15,226 nt of DNA from an uncultured bacterium (lineage in GTDB: Bacteria; Bacillota; Clostridia; TANB77; CAG-508): NCBI GenBank assembly GCA_905214245.1, contig CAJMLO010000028.1, forward strand, positions 1-15,226. The letters are read 5' to 3'. Below are positions 1 through 7,456 of this stretch, piece by piece. Position numbers and translations under genes: made by a program. Below the pieces are notes generated by a model, which saw nothing but the letters and a program-made list of their open reading frames with translations, searched no databases and was not told the DNA's origin. The stretch's first letter is position 1, and each line of letters opens with the position of its first letter.

Positions 1-60
1 ACACTGGTAGCACTTGCAGTAACAATAACAGTAATGTTAATACTTGGAACAATAAATTAA
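1..60 (+). CDS. 3' end of an upstream gene, hydrophobic C-terminus (partial)
   Basis: Frame 1 is open from the window edge to a TAA at 58-60 and encodes 19 residues, TLVALAVTITVMLILGTIN. The stretch is almost entirely hydrophobic and would span a membrane. It resembles the hydrophobic segment of type IV prepilin-like proteins common in gut Clostridia (pattern TLVALVVTIIVLLILAG), but that segment is normally followed by a long C-terminal domain, whereas this frame stops at once. It could equally be the last transmembrane helix of an ordinary membrane protein. Only the end is visible, so no function is assigned. The strong terminator just downstream supports a real gene end here. Confidence 0.45.
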   Translation, partial: TLVALAVTITVMLILGTIN

Positions 61-78
61 TTTGAATTAATCAATGAT

Positions 79-132
79 AAAAAAAGCTTACATATAAAAT
101 ATATAAGAATATTTTATAATGTAAGCTTTTTT
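79..132 (+). terminator. Intrinsic terminator after the upstream partial gene
   Basis: The left arm at 79-100 (core AAGCTTACAT followed by ATAAAAT) pairs with the right arm at 111-132 with one bulged base. The loop is about 10 nt, and the hairpin ends in a run of T. The left arm starts with a run of A, so the structure could also work in the opposite direction. It isolates the next transcription unit from the upstream gene. Confidence 0.85.
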
Positions 133-134
133 CA

Positions 135-163
135 TTTACAAAGTTTGCGTCAAATGATACAAT
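135..163 (+). promoter_or_regulatory. Sigma-A-type promoter for the DUF3298 gene and topB
   Basis: A -35 element TTTACA (135-140) is followed after exactly 17 bp by a -10 element TACAAT (158-163). A TG at 155-156 adds an extended -10. The promoter begins directly after the terminator at 79-132 and lies about 40 bp before the start codon at 207, as expected for a primary promoter. No other convincing promoter is seen before topB, so both genes are probably transcribed from here. Confidence 0.7.
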
Positions 164-206
164 AGGAATATCAAAAAAAGACAGTTTTGTCAGAAATGAG
201 GCAATT

Positions 207-1028
207 ATGAAAACACCAAAAACACTATATATATTAATAGCAGTATTTTGCGTATTTGCAATTATAGCAGGTATATATGCGCAATTTATAGAAGGAAACT
301 CTAAAAATACTAATAAAATAGGAGATACAACAGTTGTTAAAGATAGAGAAACAATTAAAAAAGAATTTTATAATTTGTTTACAGATACATTAAATTTAAA
401 TGGATATGATACAACAGCTATTGTTAGAATTAATGCAAATAAAGAAATCGTATATCCAGTTGAAAGAGAAGAAACAACAGACACATATGAAATAAATATA
501 CATATTCCTGTTATTAATATTAAAGGAGATGTAGCTAATTCGTTTAATAAAGTAACACAAGCTGTTTTTGCCAATAAAGTAAATGATGTTTTAAGGAATA
601 AAGATGCAAATTCGAAAACATTATATTCTGTTGATTATGTTGCATATATTAATGGAAACATACTTTCTGTTGCGATTAAGTCTACTTTAAAAGAAGGTGA
701 TAACGCACAAAGAGTAATGGTTCAAACATATAATTATAATTTATTGACAAATACAGAAGTTAAATTGAGTGATGTTATAACACAAAAGGCATATAACAAA
801 GATGAAGTAAATAGCAAAATAAAACAAATTGTAAAAGAAGCTGATGACGAATCTAAAGCTATTGCAAGTGCAGGATATAATGAAGTTTATTCAAGAAATT
901 TAGACGACAATATGTATTTGGTAGATAATAGTTCAATATTTTTGCTTGGACCTGATTCACAGTTGTATATAATATATGCGTATGGAAATCAAAACTTTAC
1001 TTCAGAAATGGATATTATAGTATTTTAA
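207..1028 (+). CDS. Membrane-anchored DUF3298/RsiV-like protein
   Basis: This 273-residue protein has a single N-terminal membrane segment (about residues 6-26) after a short basic start, so most of the chain should lie outside the membrane. Residues about 93-190 look like the DUF4163/DUF3298 fold found in the extracytoplasmic part of the anti-sigma factor RsiV and in PdaC: a beta-rich start (YEINIHIPVI), a helix with spaced hydrophobics (NSFNKVTQAVFANKV), then a pattern of the type 'YSVDYVAYINGNILSVAIKS'. The C-terminal part (about 195-273) is acidic and ends in strands, as in DUF3298. GAGG at 198-201 precedes the ATG. The stop lies 17 bp before topB, so the two are probably co-transcribed. 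No sigma factor gene is adjacent, so an anti-sigma role is not supported by context. The family call rests on pattern recognition alone; the function is unknown. Confidence 0.7.
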   Translation: MKTPKTLYILIAVFCVFAIIAGIYAQFIEGNSKNTNKIGDTTVVKDRETIKKEFYNLFTDTLNLNGYDTTAIVRINANKEIVYPVEREETTDTYEINIHIPVINIKGDVANSFNKVTQAVFANKVNDVLRNKDANSKTLYSVDYVAYINGNILSVAIKSTLKEGDNAQRVMVQTYNYNLLTNTEVKLSDVITQKAYNKDEVNSKIKQIVKEADDESKAIASAGYNEVYSRNLDDNMYLVDNSSIFLLGPDSQLYIIYAYGNQNFTSEMDIIVF

Positions 1029-1045
1029 TTAAGAGGGGCTAAAAA

Positions 1046-2989
1046 ATGGCAAAAAGTTTATTAATTACAGAAAAGCCTTCAGTTGCAATGGAATTTGCAA
1101 AAGTTTTAAAAATAAATGGAACAAGAAAAGATGGATATTTAGAGGCGGAAAATTGGATTGTAACTTGGTGTGTTGGACATCTTGTTACAATGTCTTACCC
1201 AGAAAAATATGATGAAAATTTAAAATTTTGGAGACTGGATACACTTCCTTTTATGCCGAAAGAGTACAAATATGAAGTTATTCCAAGTGTTCAAAGACAG
1301 TTTAATGTTATACAGAGTCTACTTACTAGAGAAGATGTAGATTCTGTTTATGTTGCTACTGACTCTGGACGAGAGGGAGAATATATTTTTAGGCTTGTTG
1401 AACAACAGATTGGAATAAAAAAGCCAAATAGAAGAAGAGTCTGGATTGATTCGCAAACTGAGGAAGAAATAAAAAGAGGAATTAGTGAGGCAAAAGACTT
1501 ATCAGAGTATGATAGTTTGTCAGATTCAGCATATTTGCGTGCAAAAGAAGATTATTTGATTGGTATAAATTTTTCTAGACTTCTTTCTATAATTTATGGG
1601 AGAAGGCTTGCAAAAGAGCTTGAAGAAGATAGAGTTTCTATTTCTGTTGGAAGGGTTATGACATGTGTTTTAGGAATGATAGTTTCAAGAGAAAGAGAAA
1701 TAAGAGGATTTGTAAAAACTCCGTATTATAAAATAGTTGGGGAGTTTGGAGATGAGAATTCATCATTTAAGGCTGAATGGAAGGTGTGTGAAAACTCTGT
1801 AATGTTTGAATCACCAAAGCTATATAATGAATCAGGTTTCAAAAAAGAATCTGATGCAAAAGACTTTATACTTGCGTTTGAAGGTAAAAAAGCAATTGTA
1901 ACAGAGGTAAAAAAAACAAAATCAAAAGAAAATGCACCACTTTTATTTAATTTGGCGGAGATACAAAATGAGTGTACAAAAAGATTTAAAATAAAACCTG
2001 ATGAGACACTTGAAGTGATACAAAATTTGTATGAGAAGAAACTTGTTACATATCCAAGAACTGATGCAAGAGTACTTTCAACTGCAATTGCAAAGGTAAT
2101 ATCTAAGAATCTAAATGGTATTGCAAAAGGATTTAAAGACGAAGAAATTCAAGGATATATAAAAATAATGTCAGAGGAAAAGTTTAAAACTGATTTAACC
2201 AAAACAAAGTATGTTAATGATAGTAAAATAACAGACCATTATGCTATTATTCCAACAGGACAAGGGTACGAAAATTTCGAACAACTTCCCGAGCTTCAAA
2301 AGAGAATATATAAAGTTATTGTAAAAAGATTTCTGGCAATTTTTTACCCACCAGCAGAATATAATAAAATTTCTGCAGTGGTTACAATTGATAATGAGCA
2401 GTTTTTGACGAGTGGCAAAGTTTGTACAAAACTTGGTTATTTAGAGGTACTTCAAGAAAGAAAAAATATTGAAGATGTGGATAAAACAGATGCAAAATCA
2501 GATAAAAGTGGAGATAATGAAAATTTAAAAATTTTATCTACATTAAAAAAGGGAGAAGAAATTTCTGTTATTAATTTTGAAACTAAAACATCTGAAACAT
2601 CTCCTCCAACAAGATATAATTCTGGTTCAATTATTCTTGCAATGGAAAATGCAGGTAAACTAATTGAAGATGAGGAATTAAGAGAGCAAATAAAAGGTGC
2701 AGGAATTGGAACAAGTGCAACTAGAGCAGAAATAATGAAAAAGTTAGAGCGAATAGGGTATATTGTAATTAATACAAAAACACAGATTATAACACCTACT
2801 AAAAAAGGAGAGGCAATTTATGATGTTGTATATGGTTCGATGCCAGACATGCTTAATCCAAAACTTACTGCAAGTTGGGAAAAAGGACTTGATATGGTAG
2901 CAAAAAAAGAAATTAAGTCAGATGAGTTTATGAAAAAGCTTGAAGCATACATTAATTCAAAAGTAAATAAATTGGTTGTTAAGTGGTAA
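1046..2989 (+). CDS. topB: DNA topoisomerase III (type IA)
   Basis: This 647-residue type IA topoisomerase passes one DNA strand through a transient single-strand break and is chiefly used to unlink replication and recombination intermediates. The N-terminal Toprim domain begins with TEKPSVA (8-14, acidic residue E9) and carries ATDSGREGE (104-112), which supplies the metal-binding acidic residues. The active-site tyrosine is Y336 in LVTYPRTDAR, the canonical type IA motif. The domain following it is complete through GIGTSATRAEIM and the later ITPTKKGEAIYD. The protein ends soon after the core with no visible Cys4 zinc fingers or long basic tail, so it is a compact TopB close in size to the E. 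coli enzyme. A low-complexity charged insertion (about 475-500, rich in D and K) interrupts the C-terminal half. AGAGGGG at 1032-1038 is a good ribosome binding site for the ATG. It is probably co-transcribed with the DUF3298 gene and is terminated at 3011-3036. Confidence 0.95.
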   Translation: MAKSLLITEKPSVAMEFAKVLKINGTRKDGYLEAENWIVTWCVGHLVTMSYPEKYDENLKFWRLDTLPFMPKEYKYEVIPSVQRQFNVIQSLLTREDVDSVYVATDSGREGEYIFRLVEQQIGIKKPNRRRVWIDSQTEEEIKRGISEAKDLSEYDSLSDSAYLRAKEDYLIGINFSRLLSIIYGRRLAKELEEDRVSISVGRVMTCVLGMIVSREREIRGFVKTPYYKIVGEFGDENSSFKAEWKVCENSVMFESPKLYNESGFKKESDAKDFILAFEGKKAIVTEVKKTKSKENAPLLFNLAEIQNECTKRFKIKPDETLEVIQNLYEKKLVTYPRTDARVLSTAIAKVISKNLNGIAKGFKDEEIQGYIKIMSEEKFKTDLTKTKYVNDSKITDHYAIIPTGQGYENFEQLPELQKRIYKVIVKRFLAIFYPPAEYNKISAVVTIDNEQFLTSGKVCTKLGYLEVLQERKNIEDVDKTDAKSDKSGDNENLKILSTLKKGEEISVINFETKTSETSPPTRYNSGSIILAMENAGKLIEDEELREQIKGAGIGTSATRAEIMKKLERIGYIVINTKTQIITPTKKGEAIYDVVYGSMPDMLNPKLTASWEKGLDMVAKKEIKSDEFMKKLEAYINSKVNKLVVKW

Positions 2990-3010
2990 AATATTATATT
3001 GAAAATTTTA

Positions 3011-3036
3011 AAAAGCAGGGCGAAAGCTCTGTTTTT
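3011..3036 (+). terminator. Intrinsic terminator of topB
   Basis: CAGGGC (3016-3021) pairs with GCTCTG (3026-3031) around a stable GAAA tetraloop. The stem is extended by flanking A/T pairs and followed by T5 at 3032-3036. It lies 22 bp after the topB stop and separates topB from the murA operon. Confidence 0.85.
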
Positions 3037-3067
3037 GCTTTATACAAAAAACATCAATAAATCACTC

Positions 3068-3095
3068 TTTAAGTAAACAAAACATAATATATATC
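3068..3095 (+). promoter_or_regulatory. Weak candidate promoter for the murA-sbp operon
   Basis: A terminator lies upstream, so murA needs a promoter in the 3037-3124 gap. The best pair I can find is TTTAAG (3068-3073) and TATATC (3090-3095) with 16 bp between them. Both elements are poor matches, and the region is so AT-rich that other -10-like hexamers (for example around 3085 and 3105) are possible. The existence of a promoter here is likely; its exact position is not. Confidence 0.25.
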
Positions 3096-3124
3096 ATAAA
3101 AGTTTATATAAAGGGGTGAAATAA

Positions 3125-4381
3125 ATGCCAAGTTACATAATAGAAGGTGGAAAAAAACTTGAAGGAGAAATAAAAGTATCCGGTTCGAAAAATGCATCAC
3201 TTCCAATTTTGGCCTCGTGTATATTAAATGGTGGAACGACAAAATTATATAATATACCTAATATAAGTGATACAAAGATAACACAAGAGATACTTAAATT
3301 TTTGGGTTGCAAAATAAAGAAAGATAATGTTAAAATAGAAGTTAATTCAAAAAATATTAATAAAAAAGAAATACCAGAATATTTGATGCATCAAATGCGC
3401 TCTACTGTTATACTTGCAGGTGCTTTAATTGGAAGATTTAAAGAAGCGAGATTTTCATATCCAGGTGGATGTGATATTGGAGCAAGACCAATAGACCTAC
3501 ATCTAAAAAGTTTTAAAAAATTAGGAATAAATATTTCCGAAGAGGGTGGATTTATTGTATGTAAATGTGATAAAATAGTAGGTGCAAATATTGACTTGGA
3601 TTTTCCAAGTGTTGGAGCAACAGAAAACATTATTTTAGCTTCTGTTTTTGCACAAGGTGTAACTAGTATTACAAATGCAGCAATGGAACCAGAAATAATA
3701 GACTTAGCGAATTGTTTGAACAAAATGGGTGCAAGGATATCTGGAGCAGGAACAAATGTTATAGAAATTACAGGAGTAAAAAAATTAAATAGTATAAGCT
3801 ATACTGTTATGCCTGATAGAATTGAAGCTGGAACTTTATTATGTATGGTTGCAGGGACAGGAGGATGCGTTAAACTTAATAATGTACAGCCAATGAATAT
3901 AAGCCCTATTTTAAACAAATTAAGAGAATGTGGATGTAAAATAGAAGAAAATGATAATACTGTGGTTTTAGAAGCACCAAAAAAACTTAAAGCTGTTGAT
4001 ATTACAACAATGCCATATCCAGGCTTTCCAACAGATATGCAGTCTGTTTTTTCTAGTATGCTTACTACCGCAAAAGGAACATCGATGATTGTAGAAAATA
4101 TTTTTGAAAATAGGTACAGATATATTCCAGAACTAAAAAAGATGGGTGCAAAAGCAAAAATTGAGGGAAGAACAGCTGTTATAACCGGAGTAAGGAAACT
4201 TACAGCAAGTAAAGTTAAGAGCACCGATTTAAGAGGTGGTGCAGGACTTGTAACAGCAGGGTTAATGGCGAGAGGAAAAACAACAGTAACAGATATAGAT
4301 TATATTTTAAGAGGATATGAAAACTTAGATACAAAATTAAAAAAATTAGGAGCGTGCATTTATAAAGAAGAAGGTGAGTAA
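3125..4381 (+). CDS. murA: UDP-N-acetylglucosamine 1-carboxyvinyltransferase
   Basis: MurA transfers enolpyruvate from phosphoenolpyruvate to UDP-GlcNAc, the first committed step of peptidoglycan synthesis, in the cytoplasm. The 418 residues have the normal family length and all key positions: K22-N23 in SGSKNASLPIL; the catalytic cysteine C116 in SYPGGCDIGARPIDLH (target of fosfomycin in Cys-type enzymes); D304 in PGFPTDMQ; and R370 in TDLRGGAGL near the end. AAGGGGTG at 3111-3118 is the ribosome binding site, 6 nt before the ATG. The stop codon touches the next start directly (TAA then ATG at 4382), so translation with ftsQ is probably coupled. Firmicutes often carry two MurA paralogues; its position next to ftsQ, as in many Clostridia, suggests that this is the main copy, but that is an inference. 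Confidence 0.96.
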   Translation: MPSYIIEGGKKLEGEIKVSGSKNASLPILASCILNGGTTKLYNIPNISDTKITQEILKFLGCKIKKDNVKIEVNSKNINKKEIPEYLMHQMRSTVILAGALIGRFKEARFSYPGGCDIGARPIDLHLKSFKKLGINISEEGGFIVCKCDKIVGANIDLDFPSVGATENIILASVFAQGVTSITNAAMEPEIIDLANCLNKMGARISGAGTNVIEITGVKKLNSISYTVMPDRIEAGTLLCMVAGTGGCVKLNNVQPMNISPILNKLRECGCKIEENDNTVVLEAPKKLKAVDITTMPYPGFPTDMQSVFSSMLTTAKGTSMIVENIFENRYRYIPELKKMGAKAKIEGRTAVITGVRKLTASKVKSTDLRGGAGLVTAGLMARGKTTVTDIDYILRGYENLDTKLKKLGACIYKEEGE

Positions 4382-5509
4382 ATGGCAAATAGGACTAATG
4401 ACGAAAACTTAGATTTATTTTATTTAAATATAGAGCAAGATGAAAAAGAAAAAAGTCAAAAAGCTAATAAAAGAATTTCGAAAAATAGAAGAGAAAATAC
4501 TAAAAAAAATAATAAGAATAATGCAAAATTAAATAAAAAAAACACAAACAAAAAGAATAGTAAAAATACAAAAAAATCTAGACAACAAACAACAAAAGAT
4601 GATAAATTTAATTTTGATGATGAAATTATTATAGGACTTCGAAAAATTGAACCTGATAAGGACAAGCCTAAAAATAATAAAAAAAGCAAGAAAAAAAAGA
4701 AGGTTAATAAAAATAAAATAAAAAAACTTACTCCAGAGCAACAAAAGGCAAAAGAGCGTGCAAAAAGAAAAAGAAAAGCTATTTTTCGCACAACAAAATG
4801 GCTTATGTTATTTGCTATAATAATAGGTGGAATTATATATGCAATTCTTTCGCCAATTTTTAATATAAAACAAATTAAAGTAAGTGGAAATTCAAAAATA
4901 AGTGTTGATGAAATTATAAGTCTTTCAGGATTCAACCTAGAACAAAATATGTTTACATATAAAATGAGTGATGTTAAATCAAAAATAAAAGAAAACGCAT
5001 ATATTGATACTGTCAAAATAAGTAGAAAAATCCCAGATTCTATTGAAATTAGTGTTACAGAGAGACAAGCAAGTTACGCGGTTGAATATGCAAATGCATA
5101 TGCGTACATTAGTAGTCAAGGATATATTTTAGAAATTTCAAGACAAAAGCCTAATATGCCAATTCTTACTGGAATAAAAACTCAAAGTGAGGATATACAA
5201 CCGGGAAATAGATTAAACAATGATGACCTAAATAGATTAGGAGATGTACTAAAAATTATGGAAGCAGCATCTAGTAATGGAATATCAGATTTAATAACTA
5301 AAATTAATGTTACAAATACATATGATTATGTTTTAACTTTGCAAAGCAAAAAAAAGACAGTATACTTAGGTGATACAACTAATTTAAGTACAAAGATGTT
5401 ATGGATTGTAACGTTTAATGAGAAAGAAGGAAATACAGCAGGAGATATTATATTAAATATGAATTTGAATGAAGAAAAAAACAAACCTGTTTTCAGAAAA
5501 AAATTATAA
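4382..5509 (+). CDS. ftsQ: Cell division protein FtsQ/DivIB
   Basis: FtsQ/DivIB is a bitopic membrane protein that links early and late divisome proteins, in complex with FtsL and DivIC. The 375 residues divide into a cytoplasmic N-terminus (1-138), one transmembrane helix (about 140-158), a POTRA domain (about 160-228, NIKQIKVSGNSKISVDEI through IPDSIEISVTERQ) and a beta domain to about residue 345. The cytoplasmic part is remarkable: residues 21-135 are dominated by Lys and Asn, broken only by a short acidic and hydrophobic stretch (DKFNFDDEIIIGL, 74-86). This makes the protein about 110 residues longer than B. subtilis DivIB. The gene starts immediately after the murA stop; the ribosome binding site (GGTGAG, about 4373-4378) lies inside the end of murA. 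The family call from the POTRA domain and gene order is firm; the role of the basic tail is unknown. Confidence 0.92.
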   Translation: MANRTNDENLDLFYLNIEQDEKEKSQKANKRISKNRRENTKKNNKNNAKLNKKNTNKKNSKNTKKSRQQTTKDDKFNFDDEIIIGLRKIEPDKDKPKNNKKSKKKKKVNKNKIKKLTPEQQKAKERAKRKRKAIFRTTKWLMLFAIIIGGIIYAILSPIFNIKQIKVSGNSKISVDEIISLSGFNLEQNMFTYKMSDVKSKIKENAYIDTVKISRKIPDSIEISVTERQASYAVEYANAYAYISSQGYILEISRQKPNMPILTGIKTQSEDIQPGNRLNNDDLNRLGDVLKIMEAASSNGISDLITKINVTNTYDYVLTLQSKKKTVYLGDTTNLSTKMLWIVTFNEKEGNTAGDIILNMNLNEEKNKPVFRKKL

Positions 5510-5514
5510 TTTTC

Positions 5515-5523
5515 AAAAGGAGG
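5515..5523 (+). promoter_or_regulatory. Ribosome binding site that selects a TTG start
   Basis: AAAAGGAGG ends at 5523. The in-frame ATG at 5526 lies only 2 nt away, too close for initiation. The TTG at 5532 lies 8 nt away, the optimum. A still earlier in-frame ATG at 5469 falls inside ftsQ and has no such site. The TTG is therefore the likely start of the following gene. Confidence 0.75.
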
Positions 5524-5531
5524 TAATGCAA

Positions 5532-6257
5532 TTGAACAAAAAACAAGTAGCTATTACTCTTGGAGCTATGTGCTTAATATTAAGCACAGGAATATGTATT
5601 CAAATAAGAACAATGGATAATGCAAGTACAACTGCATCTAGAAACTTATCAGATAACGAATTAAGAGACAATGTGCTAAAATGGAAAGAAAAATATGATA
5701 ATATTTCGGAAGAGTTAAAAAAAGCTGAGAAAAAGCTAGAAAAGGTAAGACAAAGTGCAACTCAAAATGATTCTACTGCATCTGCAAAAGAAGAAGAATT
5801 GAAGAAAAACAATACTTTACTTGGACTTACTAATGTTGTAGGGCAAGGAATTGTAATAGAAATTGCAGATGGAGATAATCCAATACTTGCAATAGATAAT
5901 CCAAGCGATTTATTAGTTCATAATGATGACTTAATGAGTTTGGTTAATGAACTAAATAATGCAGGAGCAGAGGCAATAGAAATTAATGGTCAACGAATTG
6001 TAAATAATTCTTCAATAACATGTGAAGGAAATATTATAAAAGTTAATGGAGAAAAAATAGGTTCACCATTTACAATAAAAGCAATAGGTTCACAAGCATT
6101 GCTATATGGTTCTATAACAAGAAGTGGTTCTTATTTGGACCTTATGAAAAATAGAGGTGTTAATGTAAAAAGTGTGAGCCAGAAAGATAAGGTCCATATA
6201 AGTAAATATAGTGGAACTATTAGCTATAATTATATACAAACAGCTAAGCAAAAGTAA
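5532..6257 (+). CDS. DUF881 division-cluster membrane protein, first copy (YlxW/YlxX-like)
   Basis: From the TTG start the product is 241 residues: a short basic N-terminus, one membrane helix (about 7-25), a charged coiled-coil region (about 42-95) and a DUF881 domain (about 97-235). Recognisable DUF881 elements are VGQGIVIEIADG, the LVHNDDLMSLVNELNNAGAEAIEINGQRI block and FTIKAIGSQ. DUF881 proteins occur next to ftsQ/divIB and sbp across Firmicutes; B. subtilis has two, ylxW and ylxX, in the same place. Topology predicts that coiled coil and domain face outward from the membrane. The molecular role is not established; context implies a role in cell envelope or division. A longer reading from 5469 is possible but would overlap ftsQ by 41 bp and ignore the strong ribosome binding site at 5515-5523. 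Confidence 0.88.
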   Translation: MNKKQVAITLGAMCLILSTGICIQIRTMDNASTTASRNLSDNELRDNVLKWKEKYDNISEELKKAEKKLEKVRQSATQNDSTASAKEEELKKNNTLLGLTNVVGQGIVIEIADGDNPILAIDNPSDLLVHNDDLMSLVNELNNAGAEAIEINGQRIVNNSSITCEGNIIKVNGEKIGSPFTIKAIGSQALLYGSITRSGSYLDLMKNRGVNVKSVSQKDKVHISKYSGTISYNYIQTAKQK

Positions 6258-6279
6258 TTAAAAAAGAAGGGAAAACTGT

Positions 6280-7011
6280 ATGATTAAAAAAATAAAATTA
6301 AATAATTTAGCGGTTTCAATAGTAATGTTTATTGTGTGTGTATCATTTGTTAGTGTAATGCTTATGCAGTTTAAGACAGTAGAGGAAACAGATATAACTG
6401 ATATTGAAAATATGAGAGAAGCAGAACTTAGAAAATCACTTGCAGAGTGGAAATCAAAATATGAGGAGACTTCTTCGAGTTTGGAAAAGACAAATCAAAA
6501 GATAGCTGAATATCAAGAAAAAATGGAAAAAAATGAAGCTACATCAGAATTGATTGATAAAGAACTTGAACAATCTAATCTTGTAGTTGGAAGGACAGAT
6601 GTAACAGGAGAAGGTGTTATAGTTACTTTAAATGATGGAAAAGAAGAAAACATTTCTGCTTGGGATTTGATATATTTAGTTAATGAATTAAGATATGCAG
6701 GAGCAGAGGCAATTTCTATAAATGATATAAGAATTATTAGTAGTACTGAAATAGTTGATTTGGCAGATTATACATATATTTCTGTTGACGGAAAAAGACT
6801 TCAAGCACCATATGTTGTAAAGGCAATAGGTAATCAAACATATTTATCAAGTATATTAAATTTGAAAGATAGTGGATATGTAGATTTATACAAAAATGCA
6901 GCTGATTCAGACAAACAAGTTAGTATGGAAACTAGTAAGAAAATTCAAATTCCGAAATATAATGCGGAAATGACATACAAGTATATGAAAGTGGAGGAGG
7001 ATAAAGAATGA
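6280..7011 (+). CDS. DUF881 division-cluster membrane protein, second copy
   Basis: This 243-residue paralogue of the preceding gene has the same plan: a membrane helix (about 10-31), a coiled coil (about 42-100) and a DUF881 domain (about 100-240) with VTGEGVIVTLNDG, YLVNELRYAGAEAISINDIRI and APYVVKAIGNQ. Unlike the first copy, it lacks the VHNDDL segment before the LVNEL helix; the loop is shortened to NISAWDLIYLVNEL. The pair has therefore diverged and probably is not redundant. GAAGG at 6266-6270 precedes the ATG at 6280. Its stop overlaps the next start by 4 bp (ATGA at 7008-7011), indicating translational coupling with sbp. It corresponds by position to ylxX of B. subtilis. The function is unknown. 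Confidence 0.9.
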   Translation: MIKKIKLNNLAVSIVMFIVCVSFVSVMLMQFKTVEETDITDIENMREAELRKSLAEWKSKYEETSSSLEKTNQKIAEYQEKMEKNEATSELIDKELEQSNLVVGRTDVTGEGVIVTLNDGKEENISAWDLIYLVNELRYAGAEAISINDIRIISSTEIVDLADYTYISVDGKRLQAPYVVKAIGNQTYLSSILNLKDSGYVDLYKNAADSDKQVSMETSKKIQIPKYNAEMTYKYMKVEEDKE

Positions 7012-7379
7012 TATTTGTAGCAATTTTAATAGGTTGTATAGTAGGAGCGTTAATTGGATTAAATAGTCCTATTATTCCATATACATATTCAGGTTATTTA
7101 GCAATTGCTATAATTGCAGCACTTGATTCTGTGTTTGGAGGAATTACATCATCATTAAATAAAACATTTGACTTAAAAATATTTGTATCAGGATTTTTTG
7201 GAAATGCGATACTTTCTATATTACTTACATATTTAGGTCAAAAATTAAATGTAGATATTTATCTTGCAGCTATTGTTGTTTTTGTTGGAAGAATGTTTAC
7301 AAACCTTGCAATGATAAGAAGACATTATCTTGATAAATTAGTAAAATATAGACAAGAAAAGGCAAAGAAACAAAGCTAG
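7008..7379 (+). CDS. sbp: Small basic protein Sbp (DUF1290)
   Basis: This 123-residue integral membrane protein has about four hydrophobic segments (roughly 2-22, 29-47, 56-77 and 83-103) and a basic C-terminal tail (RRHYLDKLVKYRQEKAKKQS). Family hallmarks are SGYLAIAIIAALDSVFGG (29-46), FFGNAILSILLTYLGQKLNVDIYLAA and a final NLAMIRR. DUF1290 genes sit between DUF881 genes and ftsA in B. subtilis and many Clostridia, as here. The biochemical function is not known. A GGAGGAGG ribosome binding site lies in the end of the preceding gene, and the 4-bp overlap couples the two. It is the last gene before a regulatory gap; no clear T-rich terminator follows it, so some read-through into ftsA is possible. 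Confidence 0.92.
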   Translation: MIFVAILIGCIVGALIGLNSPIIPYTYSGYLAIAIIAALDSVFGGITSSLNKTFDLKIFVSGFFGNAILSILLTYLGQKLNVDIYLAAIVVFVGRMFTNLAMIRRHYLDKLVKYRQEKAKKQS

Positions 7380-7382
7380 ACA

Positions 7383-7426
7383 TTTATTACAAAAATATTA
7401 CAAATTTATTACAAAAATATTACAAA
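7383..7426 (+). repeat. Four 11-bp-phased TATTACAAA repeats upstream of the ftsA promoter
   Basis: The 22-bp unit at 7383-7404 is repeated exactly at 7405-7426. Within each unit the nonamer TATTACAAA occurs twice, giving copies at 7385-7393, 7396-7404, 7407-7415 and 7418-7426. The start-to-start distance is exactly 11 bp each time, about one helical turn. The array ends 5 bp before the -35 element of the predicted ftsA promoter. This layout is typical of cooperative binding of a DNA-binding protein on one face of the helix. I do not recognise the motif as MraZ, Spo0A, CodY, CcpA or DnaA boxes. Confidence 0.8.
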
Positions 7427-7456
7427 TTCTATTGACTTTTTAATGAATTTGTAATA
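7418..7456 (+). repeat. Perfect 12-bp inverted repeat bracketing the ftsA -35
   Basis: TATTACAAATTC at 7418-7429 is the exact reverse complement of GAATTTGTAATA at 7445-7456. The loop (7430-7444) contains the TTGACT -35 element, and the right arm runs into the -10. The left arm is the fourth phased repeat. As RNA from sbp read-through it would form a weak AT-rich hairpin without a following U-tract, so an operator is the better reading than a terminator. Confidence 0.7.

Noticed and set aside
3391..4224. Two minus-strand ORFs within murA
   Set aside because: They are opposite a clearly conserved murA frame, and neither shows a plausible protein pattern.
4456..5016. Long minus-strand ORF rich in Leu and Phe opposite ftsQ
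   Set aside because: It is the complement of the Lys/Asn-rich ftsQ tail; AAA and AAT read backwards give Phe, Leu and Ile codons. It has no supporting ribosome binding site or family pattern.
5469..5531. Upstream ATG extension of the first DUF881 gene
   Set aside because: It would overlap ftsQ by 41 bp, adds residues before the membrane helix that do not look like the family, and ignores the strong ribosome binding site at 5515-5523.
7383..7456. CRISPR array or origin iterons
   Set aside because: The units are 11 bp with no unique spacers, there are no cas genes, and no replication initiator gene or DnaA-box consensus is nearby; the promoter context fits an operator better.
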